Positions 37,099-45,849 of a DNA stretch of 64,000 nucleotides are shown here, piece after piece; positions within the stretch are counted from its first letter, which is position 1, and each line of letters opens with the position of its first letter. The notes below the pieces were generated by a model. The model was not told the origin of the DNA. It was given only the letters and a program-made list of their open reading frames with translations, and ran no database searches. The stretch comes from Paraburkholderia sp. ZP32-5 (lineage in GTDB: Bacteria > Pseudomonadota > Gammaproteobacteria > Burkholderiales > Burkholderiaceae): positions 2,170,001 to 2,234,000 of the forward strand of contig NZ_JAJEJP010000002.1 in assembly GCF_021390495.1 (NCBI RefSeq), read 5' to 3'. The translations under genes were made by a program, and so were the position numbers.

Positions 37099-38196
37099 TC
37101 AAGGCCGCAGCTCGGAAGCTCGCCGCAACGAATCGGTCCGCGCCGTCGTGGATCGCCCGACCCGTACGCCGTGCGCGTCGAGCAACGCGCGCGCGAGTGT
37201 GCCGCCGCGTGCCGCCGACAAGCCCGCATACGCGACCGTCAGACGCGGATTCACTTCGATCACGACCGGCCCACGGCGCGGATGCCACACCACATCGATA
37301 CCGACGAAGCCACGCAAGCCCGGTATCGCTCGCGCGACACGCTGCGCGAGCGCATGCAGCACGCGGCCCTGGTCGCTGAGACGATCGATCTGATCGACCA
37401 GCACGCCATCGAATTCGACGATTTGTGCCGCGTGATTCTCCATGTGATTAGCCGTGTATTCACCGCTCAAACCGATCTGCTGCCGATTGATGCTGACGAG
37501 TTCGGTGCCGCCGTCGCGGCAGATCAGCGACAGGCTCAACGGCTCGCCGTCGACCCACGCCTGCAGCACCGGATTGCGCGCCGCCGCCGCACGCGCGTCG
37601 TATTCAGCGCAGGCATCGGCGAAGCGCTCGAATACGATCGTGTCGAGGCCGCCCGCGCCGTCGTCCGGCTTGACGACCCAGCGCTCCGCGTCGTCTTCGC
37701 CCGACTCGTCCGGCTCACCCACGAGGCCCGGCTCCAGCGCGGGCGTCGTCGCGATGCCGTGCGTGGCCAGGCACGCGGCGGTCGCGCTCTTGCTCGACGT
37801 GACGCGAATCGCCTCCTTCGCGCAGCCGAGCCAGCGCGCGCTGCCGACCGCATCATGAAAACGCAGCAGCAGGCCGTCGCATTCCGGCGCGATGATCCAC
37901 GCGTAATCGTGCTCGCGCGCCGCGCGCGCGACGAAGGCCGTCATCGATTCGCCGGGCGCGGCCATACAATGGGCGTCACCCGCGCCAAGCGTTTCGAAGC
38001 GCGACGTCGCGAACGTGACCTCGACGCCGTCGACTTCGCGCAGATCGGCGACCAGCGCGTCGCGCATCACCCGTCCTTCGACGATCAGCGCGCTCAGGTC
38101 GGCGAGACTGCCCGCGCCGGCCAGTTCGGGATCGATGCCGCCGCCGGTGAGATACTCGTAGACAAAGATCTTGGTCAAAGGAACGCGCCCCCACAT
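37099..38196 (-). CDS. ATP-grasp ligase, MfnD-like (tyramine/tyrosine-glutamate ligase)
   Basis: 365 residues from ATG 38196; a TTG at 38178, giving LTKIFVYEYLTGGG as the start of the fold, is the more natural start because the ATG coincides with the divergent gene's start. ATP-grasp features: RWVVKPDDGAGGLDTIVF (about 170-187), PVLQAWVDGEPLSLSL and GPVVIEVNPRLTVAYAGL. MfnD adds glutamate to tyramine (tyrosine in bacterial methylofuran). It is 9 bp upstream of the MfnF-like gene. Confidence 0.75.
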   Translation of the reverse strand: MWGRVPLTKIFVYEYLTGGGIDPELAGAGSLADLSALIVEGRVMRDALVADLREVDGVEVTFATSRFETLGAGDAHCMAAPGESMTAFVARAAREHDYAWIIAPECDGLLLRFHDAVGSARWLGCAKEAIRVTSSKSATAACLATHGIATTPALEPGLVGEPDESGEDDAERWVVKPDDGAGGLDTIVFERFADACAEYDARAAAARNPVLQAWVDGEPLSLSLICRDGGTELVSINRQQIGLSGEYTANHMENHAAQIVEFDGVLVDQIDRLSDQGRVLHALAQRVARAIPGLRGFVGIDVVWHPRRGPVVIEVNPRLTVAYAGLSAARGGTLARALLDAHGVRVGRSTTARTDSLRRASELRP

Positions 38197-38944
38197 GCAG
38201 GTGATACCGGTTATCGATCTGCTCGACGGCCACGTCGTGCGCGCGGTGCGCGGCGAACGCAGTGCCTATCGGCCGATCCAGTCCCGCCTCGCCGCGAGCA
38301 GCGAGCCGCTTGCCATCGCTGCCGCGCTGCTCGAGGCCAGCGGCGCAAGCACGCTCTATATCGCCGACCTCGGCGCGATCCTGCGGCACGGCGCGCATGC
38401 GTCGACGCTCGCCGCGGTGCGCGCCGCGCTGCCCGGCGTCGAGCTGTGGCTCGATGCGGGCTTCACCGACTACGCATCGATGCGCGCGCTGTTCGATCGC
38501 ATCGACGCACATGGCGACGCACACGCCCCCACTGCCCCACAACTCGCGACGCTCGTGCCCATATTCGGCACCGAGTCGCTGCGCGACATCGACGCGTTGC
38601 GCGCGTCGCAAGCCGACGGCCTTGCCCCGATCCTGTCGCTCGATCACCGCGCGGGCCAACTGCTGACCGCCGCCGAACTCGACCCTTCATCGGCATGGTG
38701 GCCGTCGCGCGTGATCGCGATGACACTCGACCAGGTGGGCAGCTACGCCGGCCCCGATCTCGCCAGCTTCGAACGCATCCGCTCACGTGCCGCCGCGCAC
38801 ACCACGGTGATCGGCGCGGGCGGCATCCGCAATCGCGACGATATGGCCGCCGCGGCCCGCACCGGCGCGACGGCCTGGCTGGTTGCATCGGCGCTGCACG
38901 ATCGGCACATCGACGCCACGCGCTCCGATTCCACGCCGGCTTGA
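38195..38944 (+). CDS. HisA/HisF-like TIM-barrel protein of the methylofuran cluster
   Basis: 249 residues from ATG 38195. It opens MQVIPVIDLLDGHVVRAVRG like HisA and has STLYIADLGAIL and VIGAGGIRNRDDMAAAA, but no histidine operon is nearby and the central region diverges. HisA-like proteins recur in H4MPT and methanofuran clusters with no proven function. Its start codon shares the CATG with the opposite ATP-grasp frame, so the two genes are tightly divergent. Confidence 0.72.
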   Translation: MQVIPVIDLLDGHVVRAVRGERSAYRPIQSRLAASSEPLAIAAALLEASGASTLYIADLGAILRHGAHASTLAAVRAALPGVELWLDAGFTDYASMRALFDRIDAHGDAHAPTAPQLATLVPIFGTESLRDIDALRASQADGLAPILSLDHRAGQLLTAAELDPSSAWWPSRVIAMTLDQVGSYAGPDLASFERIRSRAAAHTTVIGAGGIRNRDDMAAAARTGATAWLVASALHDRHIDATRSDSTPA

Positions 38945-39015
38945 CCATACAATTTCCATGCCACGCGGTAAGTAACCTGCGAATGTAAGCGAACGACAAG
39001 CTGCGCGAAATTCGC

Positions 39016-39030
39016 GTGACACTCTGCTCC
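39016..39030. promoter_or_regulatory. Putative activator-binding dyad upstream of fhcB
   Basis: GTGACACTCTGCTCC, left half ideal, about 180 bp upstream of the fhcB -24 element. Near-copy of the pqqA site at 33134. Confidence 0.4.
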
Positions 39031-39209
39031 AGCTCCGCACACAACCTGTGAGACGCAGCGGCCTTCGAGCCCGCATGTCACGCGCGCGATCGACACGCAT
39101 TCGCACCCGCGCAACGAATCCGTCATCCGCTTAAACACGAAGCCGCACGACCGTGCTGCGTGTGCGGACTCGCCGTGCCGATGCTGCGCCTGCGCATCGT
39201 CATCGCAAT

Positions 39210-39225
39210 CGGCATGGAGCTTGCT
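39210..39225 (+). promoter_or_regulatory. Putative sigma-54 promoter of the fhc-pqq operon
   Basis: CGGCATGGAGCTTGCT: GG (39211-39212) and GC (39223-39224), 10-nt spacing, canonical TTGCT. The 14-base core is identical to that before pqqA. The predicted start, near 39236, is one base before the fhcB ATG. Confidence 0.65.
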
Positions 39226-39236
39226 AAAAGTGCGCC

Positions 39237-40685
39237 ATGCACCTCTCGCCCAACGATCCATCGCCGCCCAGCACGAGCGCACCGGGCCTCTCCGGCGCGC
39301 GCGTTCCGGCCATCACGCGCGACTGGACCTGCCCGTTCTGCACGCTGCTATGCGACGACCTCAGTGCTCACCTGAGCGCCGACGCACAGCACGACGGCGC
39401 GCTCAGCGTGGCGGATGCGGATTGCCCACGGCTTGCCGATGCGCTCGCGCGTTACGGCGCGGCGGATGCGCAATGCGGCAGCAGCGTCGAGGGCAACGAG
39501 ACCGACATTGACGCCGCGCTGACACGCGCCGCGCAATGGCTCGCGAACGCGCGGCGTCCGCTGTTCGGCGGCCTCGCGACCGATGTCGCGGGCGCCCGCG
39601 CGCTCTATCCGCTCGCTGCCGCGTGCGGCGCGATACTCGATCATCTGCATGGCGACGCATTGAGCGCCGCGACGCTCGCGCTGCAGGACCGCGGGTCGTT
39701 TTTCACGACGCTCTCTGAAGTGCGCACGCGCGCGGATCTGCTGGTGTTTTTCGGCTGCCAGCCGTCGCGGCGTTATCCGCGCTTTTTCACGCGCGTGCTG
39801 AGCGGCACGGCGATCGCGCGCGAACTGATGTTCGTCGGCGGCGAGGTCGATCCGGCGGCGCAAGGCTTCGCGCAAACGCGCGTGGAAGCGGTGCTGCCTG
39901 ATGCCGAGCCGTACGACACGCTCGCGCTGTGGTCGGCACTCAGCGAAGGGCGCGATGCCGCGACGTTGGGCCGCGCCGACGAAGGCGCACGCGATAACAC
40001 CGGCACGGCGGCAACTGTCGCAACACTCGCATCGCTGCAAGCACGCATCGCAGCCGCGCACTACACAGTGATCGTCTACGAGCCCGCCGCGCTGCCCGGC
40101 CCGCACGCGGCGCTGCTGATCGAAGCGCTGAACCGGATCGTCAAGACGGTGAACCGCACGACGCGCGCGGCCTGTCTCGCGCTCGGCGGCGACGACGGCG
40201 CGGCGACGGTCAACCAGACCGTGACGTGGCTATCCGGCATGCCGCTGCGCACGCGCGTCGCGACACCCGCGCGCATCGCGCAGACCGCGCCGCTCGATCA
40301 CGATCCGTATCGCTATCGCACGAGCCGGCTGCTCGCAGAACGCGAGGTGGATGCACTGCTATGGATAGCGAGCTTTGCGCCGGATGCATGGCCCGCGTCG
40401 CTCGATCCCGCGCTTCCGCTGATCGTGTTCGGCCATCCGGCGCTCGCCGATGCCGCGAAAGCGCGCGGCGCGAACACGGTGTTTATCCCGGTCGCGACGC
40501 CGGGCATCGATAGCGGCGGCCATCTGTTTCGCGTCGACAGTTCGGTCGTGATGCCGCTTGCCGCCGCGCGCGGCGCCGCGCTGGAAACGGTCGCATCGCT
40601 TGCTGCGCGCTTGAATGAGCAACTAAATGAACGCTTGAACGACCCGTTGCACGCACAGCCAACCACCCACGAGGCCCACCCATGA
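39237..40685 (+). CDS. fhcB: Formyltransferase/hydrolase complex subunit B
   Basis: 482 residues. It resembles the molybdopterin-protein-like subunit B of archaeal formylmethanofuran dehydrogenase, with the cysteine cluster WTCPFCTLLCDD at about residues 30-41. In bacteria the subunit has lost its metal cofactor and is structural in the Fhc complex. No other in-frame ATG, GTG or TTG lies before the cysteine motif, so 39237 is the start although no ribosome-binding site is visible. The carboxy end carries a short repeat (LNEQLNERLND). It overlaps fhcA by ATGA. Confidence 0.9.
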   Translation: MHLSPNDPSPPSTSAPGLSGARVPAITRDWTCPFCTLLCDDLSAHLSADAQHDGALSVADADCPRLADALARYGAADAQCGSSVEGNETDIDAALTRAAQWLANARRPLFGGLATDVAGARALYPLAAACGAILDHLHGDALSAATLALQDRGSFFTTLSEVRTRADLLVFFGCQPSRRYPRFFTRVLSGTAIARELMFVGGEVDPAAQGFAQTRVEAVLPDAEPYDTLALWSALSEGRDAATLGRADEGARDNTGTAATVATLASLQARIAAAHYTVIVYEPAALPGPHAALLIEALNRIVKTVNRTTRAACLALGGDDGAATVNQTVTWLSGMPLRTRVATPARIAQTAPLDHDPYRYRTSRLLAEREVDALLWIASFAPDAWPASLDPALPLIVFGHPALADAAKARGANTVFIPVATPGIDSGGHLFRVDSSVVMPLAAARGAALETVASLAARLNEQLNERLNDPLHAQPTTHEAHP

Positions 40686-42382
40686 GCCTCGTCCGACTCA
40701 AAGGCGGCATGCTGTTCGATCCGGTTCACAACGTGAACGGCGAGCGCCGCGATCTGCTGTTCCGCGACGGCCGCATCGTCGACGCCGATGCCAATACGCC
40801 GGCCGATCGCGAATACGACGCGACCGGCATGATCGTGATGGCCGGCGGCATCGACCTGCATTCGCATATCGGCGGCGGCAAGACCAATCTGTCGCGGCTG
40901 TTGCTTCCCGAGGACCATCGCGCCGACACACCGCGCGATGCCGCGTATGAATCGGTACGGGACGACGCGGGCCGCTATCTGCGCCTGCCGTCTTGCGGCG
41001 TGTGCGCGCCCGGCACGCTCGCGACCGGCTTTCGCTATGCCGAGATGGGCTACACGGCCGCGTTCGAGCCGGCGATGATGCCGTCCAACGCGCGCCACAC
41101 GCACCTCGAAATGGGCGATACGCCGATCATCGATCACGGCGCATACGTGATGCTCGGCAACGACGAACTGTTCCTGCAGATGCTGGCCGCGCGCGACGAC
41201 TTCGAACGGCTGCGCGACTACATCGGCTGGACGATTCATGCGAGCAAGGCGCTCGGCGTAAAGGTCGTGAACCCCGGCGGCATCTCCGCGTTCAAGTTCA
41301 ACCAGCGGTCGCTCGATGTCGACGAAGCGCACACGCATTACGGCATCACGCCGCGCGACGTGCTGCGCACGCTGTCGCGCGCGCTCACCGAGCTGCGCGT
41401 GCCGCATCCGCTGCATGTGCACGCAAGCAATCTCGGCGTGCCCGGCAATATCGCGTCGACGATCGCGACGATGGACGCCGCCGACGGCCTGCCGATCCAT
41501 CTGACGCATATCCAGTTTCATAGCTACGGAACCGAAGGACCGCAAAAGTTTTCGTCCGGCGCGCGGCAGATTGCCGACGCGGTGAACGCGCGGCCAAATG
41601 TATCGATCGACGTCGGCCAGATCATCTTTGGACAGACCGTCACTGCGTCGGGTGACACGATGATGCAGTTCCGCAACACGCCGCTCGCGCAGCCGCACAA
41701 GTGGATAGCCGGCGATATCGAATGCGATGCCGGCTGCGGCGTCGTGCCGTTCCGCTATCGCGAGCAAAGCTATGTGAATGCGCTGCAATGGATCATCGGC
41801 CTGGAAATCTTCCTGCTGGTCGACGACCCGTGGCGTGTCGCGATGACCACCGATCATCCGAACGGCGGCCCGTTCACCAGCTATCCGCATCTGATCCGGC
41901 TGTTGATGGACAAGTCGTTTCGCGACGAGCAGCTGGCGAAGCTGCATCCCGAAGCGCAGGTCGCGAGCGCCTTGCCGGAACTGAAGCGTGAATTCTCGCT
42001 GTACGACATCGCGATCATCACGCGCGCGGGCCCCGCTCGATTGCTTGGCTTGCGCGATCGCGGCCATCTCGGCGCGGGCGCGGCGGCCGATATCGCCGTC
42101 TATCGCGACGAGCCGGATCGCGAGCGGATGTTCACGTCGCCGGCCTATGTGTTCAAGGACGGCGAACTGGTCGCGCGCGACGGTACGCTGGTCGCGACGC
42201 CGACCGGCGGCATCCATTTCGTCGCGCCGGAGTTCGACCGGGGCATCGAAAAGACGCTTCGCGCGTATAGCGACGCGAACCTGGCGAGCAACTTCGCGCA
42301 TGCGGCGATCAGCGACGACGAAATCTGCCGCTGCTGCCGAGGCGGGCGTCTGCTGCCCGTCGAATGCCTGGCTCAGTCCTGA
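40682..42382 (+). CDS. fhcA: Formyltransferase/hydrolase complex subunit A
   Basis: 566 residues of the amidohydrolase family: GGIDLHSHIGGGKTNLSRL (His-x-His metal site about residues 57-59), HVHASNLGVPGN and TTDHPNGGPFTSYPHLIRLL. FhcA hydrolyses formyl-methylofuran to formate in the cytoplasm. It starts with ATGA overlap to fhcB and is followed by fhcD after 15 bp. Length and motif order are as in methylotroph homologues. A cysteine pair DEICRCCRGG near the end is of note. Confidence 0.95.
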   Translation: MSLVRLKGGMLFDPVHNVNGERRDLLFRDGRIVDADANTPADREYDATGMIVMAGGIDLHSHIGGGKTNLSRLLLPEDHRADTPRDAAYESVRDDAGRYLRLPSCGVCAPGTLATGFRYAEMGYTAAFEPAMMPSNARHTHLEMGDTPIIDHGAYVMLGNDELFLQMLAARDDFERLRDYIGWTIHASKALGVKVVNPGGISAFKFNQRSLDVDEAHTHYGITPRDVLRTLSRALTELRVPHPLHVHASNLGVPGNIASTIATMDAADGLPIHLTHIQFHSYGTEGPQKFSSGARQIADAVNARPNVSIDVGQIIFGQTVTASGDTMMQFRNTPLAQPHKWIAGDIECDAGCGVVPFRYREQSYVNALQWIIGLEIFLLVDDPWRVAMTTDHPNGGPFTSYPHLIRLLMDKSFRDEQLAKLHPEAQVASALPELKREFSLYDIAIITRAGPARLLGLRDRGHLGAGAAADIAVYRDEPDRERMFTSPAYVFKDGELVARDGTLVATPTGGIHFVAPEFDRGIEKTLRAYSDANLASNFAHAAISDDEICRCCRGGRLLPVECLAQS

Positions 42383-42397
42383 GCGAGCGGCCGAACG

Positions 42398-43378
42398 ATG
42401 CCAACCGAACCGCCCACGATGAACGCGCCCGCCACGCTCGCGATCAACGGCACCGCAATCGACGCGACCTTCGCGGAAGCCTTTCCGATGAAGGCGACGC
42501 GCCTCGTGATCACCGCGCACACGCCGGTGTGGGCGATGCACGCGGCGAATTCGCTGACGGGCTTCGCGACCTCGGTGATCGGCTGCGGCTGCGAGGCCGG
42601 CATCGAACGCCTGCTGTCGGCCGCCGAAACACCGGATGGACGGCCCGGCGTCGCGGTGCTGCTATTCGCGGTGTCGTCGAAGGAACTCGCGAAGCAGATC
42701 GGCCGGCGCGTTGGCCAGTGCGTGCTGACCTGCCCGAGCACTGCCGTGTTCGGCGGCATCGATACGGCCACGAGCCGCGCGCCGCTGTCCGATCGCGCAC
42801 CGCTCGGCAGCGGGCTGCGCTTTTTCGGCGACGGCTGGCAGATCGCGAAGATGATCGGCGACACGCGCTACTGGCGCGTGCCGGTGATGGACGGCGAGTT
42901 CGTCTGCGAAGACACGGCCGCGACGGTCAAGGCGGTCGGCGGCGGCAACCTGCTGCTGCTCGCGCGCGATCTCGACGCCGCGCTCGCGGCCACCGAGGCC
43001 GCGGTCGCGGCAATGCGCCGGCTGCCGAACGTGATCATGCCGTTCCCCGGCGGCATCGTCCGCTCGGGATCGAAGGTCGGCTCGAAATACGCGGGCGCGA
43101 CCGCGTCGACCAACGACGCGTTCTGCCCCAGCCTGATCGGTCTGTCGCCGCGCAGCGAATTGAGCGCGGACGTGGGCTGCGTGCTGGAGATCGTCATCGA
43201 TGGGCTCACCGACGCCGATGTCGGCGCGGCGATGACAGCCGGCATTGCAGCGGCCTGCGAATTCGGCAGCGCGGCCGGCATGCTGCGGATTTCTGCGGGC
43301 AACTACGGCGGCAAGCTCGGGCCGTATCACTTCCATCTGCATGAGCTGGCGGCGGGGCTCGACGGGAGCCGCGCATGA
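42398..43378 (+). CDS. fhcD: Formylmethanofuran-H4MPT formyltransferase, Fhc subunit D
   Basis: 326 residues, the Ftr family. Typical segments: FPMKATRLVITAHTPVWAMHAA, GCGCEAGIERLL, MPFPGGIVRSGSKVGSKY and LRISAGNYGGKLGPYHFHLHEL. It moves the formyl group from formyl-H4MPT to methylofuran. The start could also be the second Met (residue 8). It overlaps fhcC by ATGA. Confidence 0.95.
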   Translation: MPTEPPTMNAPATLAINGTAIDATFAEAFPMKATRLVITAHTPVWAMHAANSLTGFATSVIGCGCEAGIERLLSAAETPDGRPGVAVLLFAVSSKELAKQIGRRVGQCVLTCPSTAVFGGIDTATSRAPLSDRAPLGSGLRFFGDGWQIAKMIGDTRYWRVPVMDGEFVCEDTAATVKAVGGGNLLLLARDLDAALAATEAAVAAMRRLPNVIMPFPGGIVRSGSKVGSKYAGATASTNDAFCPSLIGLSPRSELSADVGCVLEIVIDGLTDADVGAAMTAGIAAACEFGSAAGMLRISAGNYGGKLGPYHFHLHELAAGLDGSRA

Positions 43379-44232
43379 CCACGAACACAAGCACGAGCAC
43401 GACGTTGCGCGTGAAGACGGCGCCCGGCTTTCGCGTCGATGCCGCCGCGCTGCGGCCGCTTGCGCTGGCGGCGCTGAGCGTCGCCGACATCGAACGCATC
43501 GTGCTGCCAGCCGGCAACGAGCACTGTGTAGTCGGCGATGTATTCGACGTGCGGCGCGACGACGGTACGGCTGCGAAGCAGTCAGGTCACGACACCCCCG
43601 CGCTGGTGATCGACGGCGCGGCGCCATGGCTCGACCGCGTCGGCGCGGACATGGACGGCGGCTGCCTGACGGTACACGGCTCGACCGGCGACTACAGCGG
43701 CTTGCGAATGAGCGGCGGCTCGCTGCAAATCGACGGCGACGCGGGCCACTTCACCGGCTGCGAAATGCGCGGCGGGCGCGTGACAGTACGCGGCAACAGC
43801 GGCGATTTCGTCGCGGGCGCGCTGACCGGCGACATGGAAGGCATGAGCGGCGGCACGCTGACGATCCACGGCAACGTGGGCGCGCGGCTCGCCGACCGGA
43901 TGCGCCGCGGCCTCGTGCTGGTCGGCGGCGATGCGGGCGACTTCGCCGCGTCGCGGCTGGTGGCGGGCACCGTCGGCGTGGCGGGCCAACTGGGCGCGCA
44001 TTTCGCGTACGGGATGCGGCGTGGCACCTTGCTGCTCGCGCGGCGGCCCGCACACTGGCCGGCGACATTCGTCGGCGGCGGGCAGGGTTTCGACGTATTC
44101 TGGTCATTGCTCGTGCGCAATCTCGCGGCGGAAATCGCTCCCTTTTCGCAGTGGCGCACGGACCGCTTGCCGGCCCGTTATTCGGGCGATCTGGCGGTCG
44201 ACGGTAGAGGCGAAATACTGATCGCCGGCTGA
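43375..44232 (+). CDS. fhcC: Formyltransferase/hydrolase complex subunit C
   Basis: 285 residues, mostly a right-handed beta-helix of Gly-rich repeats (GGCLTVHGSTGDYSGLRMSGG, GGRVTVRGNSGDFVAGAL, GGTLTIHGNVGARLADRM), the pattern shared with glutamate synthase and FwdC. It is the scaffold subunit of Fhc. Last of fhcB-A-D-C but the operon seems to continue after 19 bp into a cytochrome gene. Confidence 0.94.
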   Translation: MTTNTSTSTTLRVKTAPGFRVDAAALRPLALAALSVADIERIVLPAGNEHCVVGDVFDVRRDDGTAAKQSGHDTPALVIDGAAPWLDRVGADMDGGCLTVHGSTGDYSGLRMSGGSLQIDGDAGHFTGCEMRGGRVTVRGNSGDFVAGALTGDMEGMSGGTLTIHGNVGARLADRMRRGLVLVGGDAGDFAASRLVAGTVGVAGQLGAHFAYGMRRGTLLLARRPAHWPATFVGGGQGFDVFWSLLVRNLAAEIAPFSQWRTDRLPARYSGDLAVDGRGEILIAG

Positions 44233-44251
44233 AGCACACAAGGAGACAGGC

Positions 44252-44836
44252 ATGACGACAACGGATTCTCCGCATGTGAAGCCTGGTATTGCAACCAAAG
44301 CCGGCGCCAATGCCGGCACCCAGCGCTATGCCGGGCTGATGATCGCGCTGCACTGGCTGATCGCGCTCGGCATCATCGGCATGCTCGCGCTGGGACTCTA
44401 TATGGTCGGGTTGCCGAAGGGCTTGCCGGTCAAATCGACGCTGATCAATCTGCACAAGTCACTCGGCATGACGGTTTTCCTGCTGGTGCTTCTGCGCATC
44501 GGGGCGCGGCTGGTCCTTCACAGGCCGCCGCTGCCGCCGATGCCAGCGTGGCAACGCGCCGCCGCGCGCACTACGCAGGGTCTTTTATACGTGGGCATGG
44601 TGGCGATGCCGCTCGCCGGTTATCTCGGCTCGTCGTTCAACAAATACGGCACCCGCTTCTGGGGCATCCTGCTGCCGAAGTGGGGTTGGGACGACCCGCA
44701 TCTGCGCGAACTTTGCTTCGGAATCCATGCGGTAATCGGCTACGTGCTGATCGCGCTGATCGTGCTGCATGTCGCGGGCGCGCTCAAGCATCAGTTGATC
44801 GATCGCGACAACCTGCTCGCGAGGATGCTGCCATGA
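44252..44836 (+). CDS. Cytochrome b561-family membrane protein
   Basis: 194 residues with AAGGAG 9 nt upstream. Four transmembrane helices are predicted; haem-ligand histidines sit in RYAGLMIALHWLIALGI, LINLHKSLGMTVFLLV, CFGIHAVIGYVLIALIVLHVAG. Such proteins move electrons between quinones and periplasmic carriers. It is unusual between fhcC and pqqB; it may serve XoxG, PQQ synthesis or a dehydrogenase, none of which is shown. Confidence 0.85.
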   Translation: MTTTDSPHVKPGIATKAGANAGTQRYAGLMIALHWLIALGIIGMLALGLYMVGLPKGLPVKSTLINLHKSLGMTVFLLVLLRIGARLVLHRPPLPPMPAWQRAAARTTQGLLYVGMVAMPLAGYLGSSFNKYGTRFWGILLPKWGWDDPHLRELCFGIHAVIGYVLIALIVLHVAGALKHQLIDRDNLLARMLP

Positions 44837-45849
44837 CGCCGCGCACGCCGACGCGAAATCCGCCGCTCGAAGCCGCGACGCTGCGCACACGCGATGGTCA
44901 TCGCGTGTGGTTCGCGGTGGCCGGCGCGCGCGACGGTGTGCCGGTCGTGGTGCTGCATGGCGGGCCCGGCAGCGGCAGCCAGCTGGGCGTGTTGCGGCTG
45001 TTCGATCTGAGCCGCTTTCGCGTCGTGCTGGTCGATCAGCGCGGCACCGGTGAATCGACGCCGCACGGCAGCCTGCGCCACAACAGCACCCGCTATCTGA
45101 TCGCCGATCTCGAAGCGATTCGCGCGCGGCTCGGCATCGAACGCTGGGGTGTACTCGGCGGCTCGTGGGGCGCGGCGCTCGCGCTCGCGTATGCGGGGCA
45201 ATGTCCGCAAGCGGTGACGGGCGTTGTGATGCGCGGCCTGTTTCTGACCTCCGCGCGGGAAGTGCGCGGTCTGTTCGTCACGTCGCGCCGGCGCGCGCCG
45301 CGTGCGTGGTCGAGGCTGCGCGACGCGGCTCGTTGTGAACACGCTTCGAAACTCGCCGCGCGTTGCTATTCCATGCTGCTGCAAGTCGGTGCGAACGAAA
45401 CGCGGCAACGTGCAGTCGCGCTCGCGTGGCGCGGCTATGAAAACGCGGTGCTCGCGAGCGCGTCGCCGGGTGGCCCGGCACAGCACGCGCTACAGCGACG
45501 CTCGCCCAGTTCAGCGCGCAATGCCCGCAAGCTGATCGGCAAATACCGGATTCAGGCGCACTACCTCGCACATCGCTGCTGGCTCGGCGAAGCGCGTTTG
45601 CTGTCGTTGGCCCGCCGCGCGGCGAGCGCCGGCGTGCCGCTTGCCGCGATCCACGGCTCGCGCGATCCGGTGTGTCCGCCGGCCAATGCGCGGCGCCTGT
45701 CGCGCGCGGTGCCCGCCGCGCACGTCGACGCTGTGCGCGCGGGTCATCTGGCGAGCGACCCCGCGCTGCATGCGCGCGTCGCGCAGGCACTCGCGGCGAT
45801 GTTTATCCCGATCGATCAGGAGGGGCGCAGCATGCGTCGTGCGGCATGA
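44833..45849 (+). CDS. Alpha/beta hydrolase, proline iminopeptidase-like (S33)
   Basis: 338 residues with ATGA overlaps on both sides (cytochrome b561 and pqqB). The oxyanion motif VVLHGGPGSGSQ, DQRGTGES, the nucleophile motif LGGSWGAALALAYAG, the Asp in IHGSRDPVCPP and the His in RAGHLASD are all intact, so it is probably active. Similarity is to proline iminopeptidases, which release amino-terminal residues from peptides. Translational coupling to pqqB suggests it may trim the PqqA-derived peptide, an activity supplied elsewhere by PqqF/G-type proteases, which are absent from this window. Confidence 0.82.
   Translation: MTPRTPTRNPPLEAATLRTRDGHRVWFAVAGARDGVPVVVLHGGPGSGSQLGVLRLFDLSRFRVVLVDQRGTGESTPHGSLRHNSTRYLIADLEAIRARLGIERWGVLGGSWGAALALAYAGQCPQAVTGVVMRGLFLTSAREVRGLFVTSRRRAPRAWSRLRDAARCEHASKLAARCYSMLLQVGANETRQRAVALAWRGYENAVLASASPGGPAQHALQRRSPSSARNARKLIGKYRIQAHYLAHRCWLGEARLLSLARRAASAGVPLAAIHGSRDPVCPPANARRLSRAVPAAHVDAVRAGHLASDPALHARVAQALAAMFIPIDQEGRSMRRAA

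Noticed and set aside
36079..38988. Very long plus-strand open frame opposite the MfnF- and MfnD-like genes
   Set aside because: Arg/His-rich composition, no family likeness, and it mirrors two well-supported genes; expected in DNA of this GC content.
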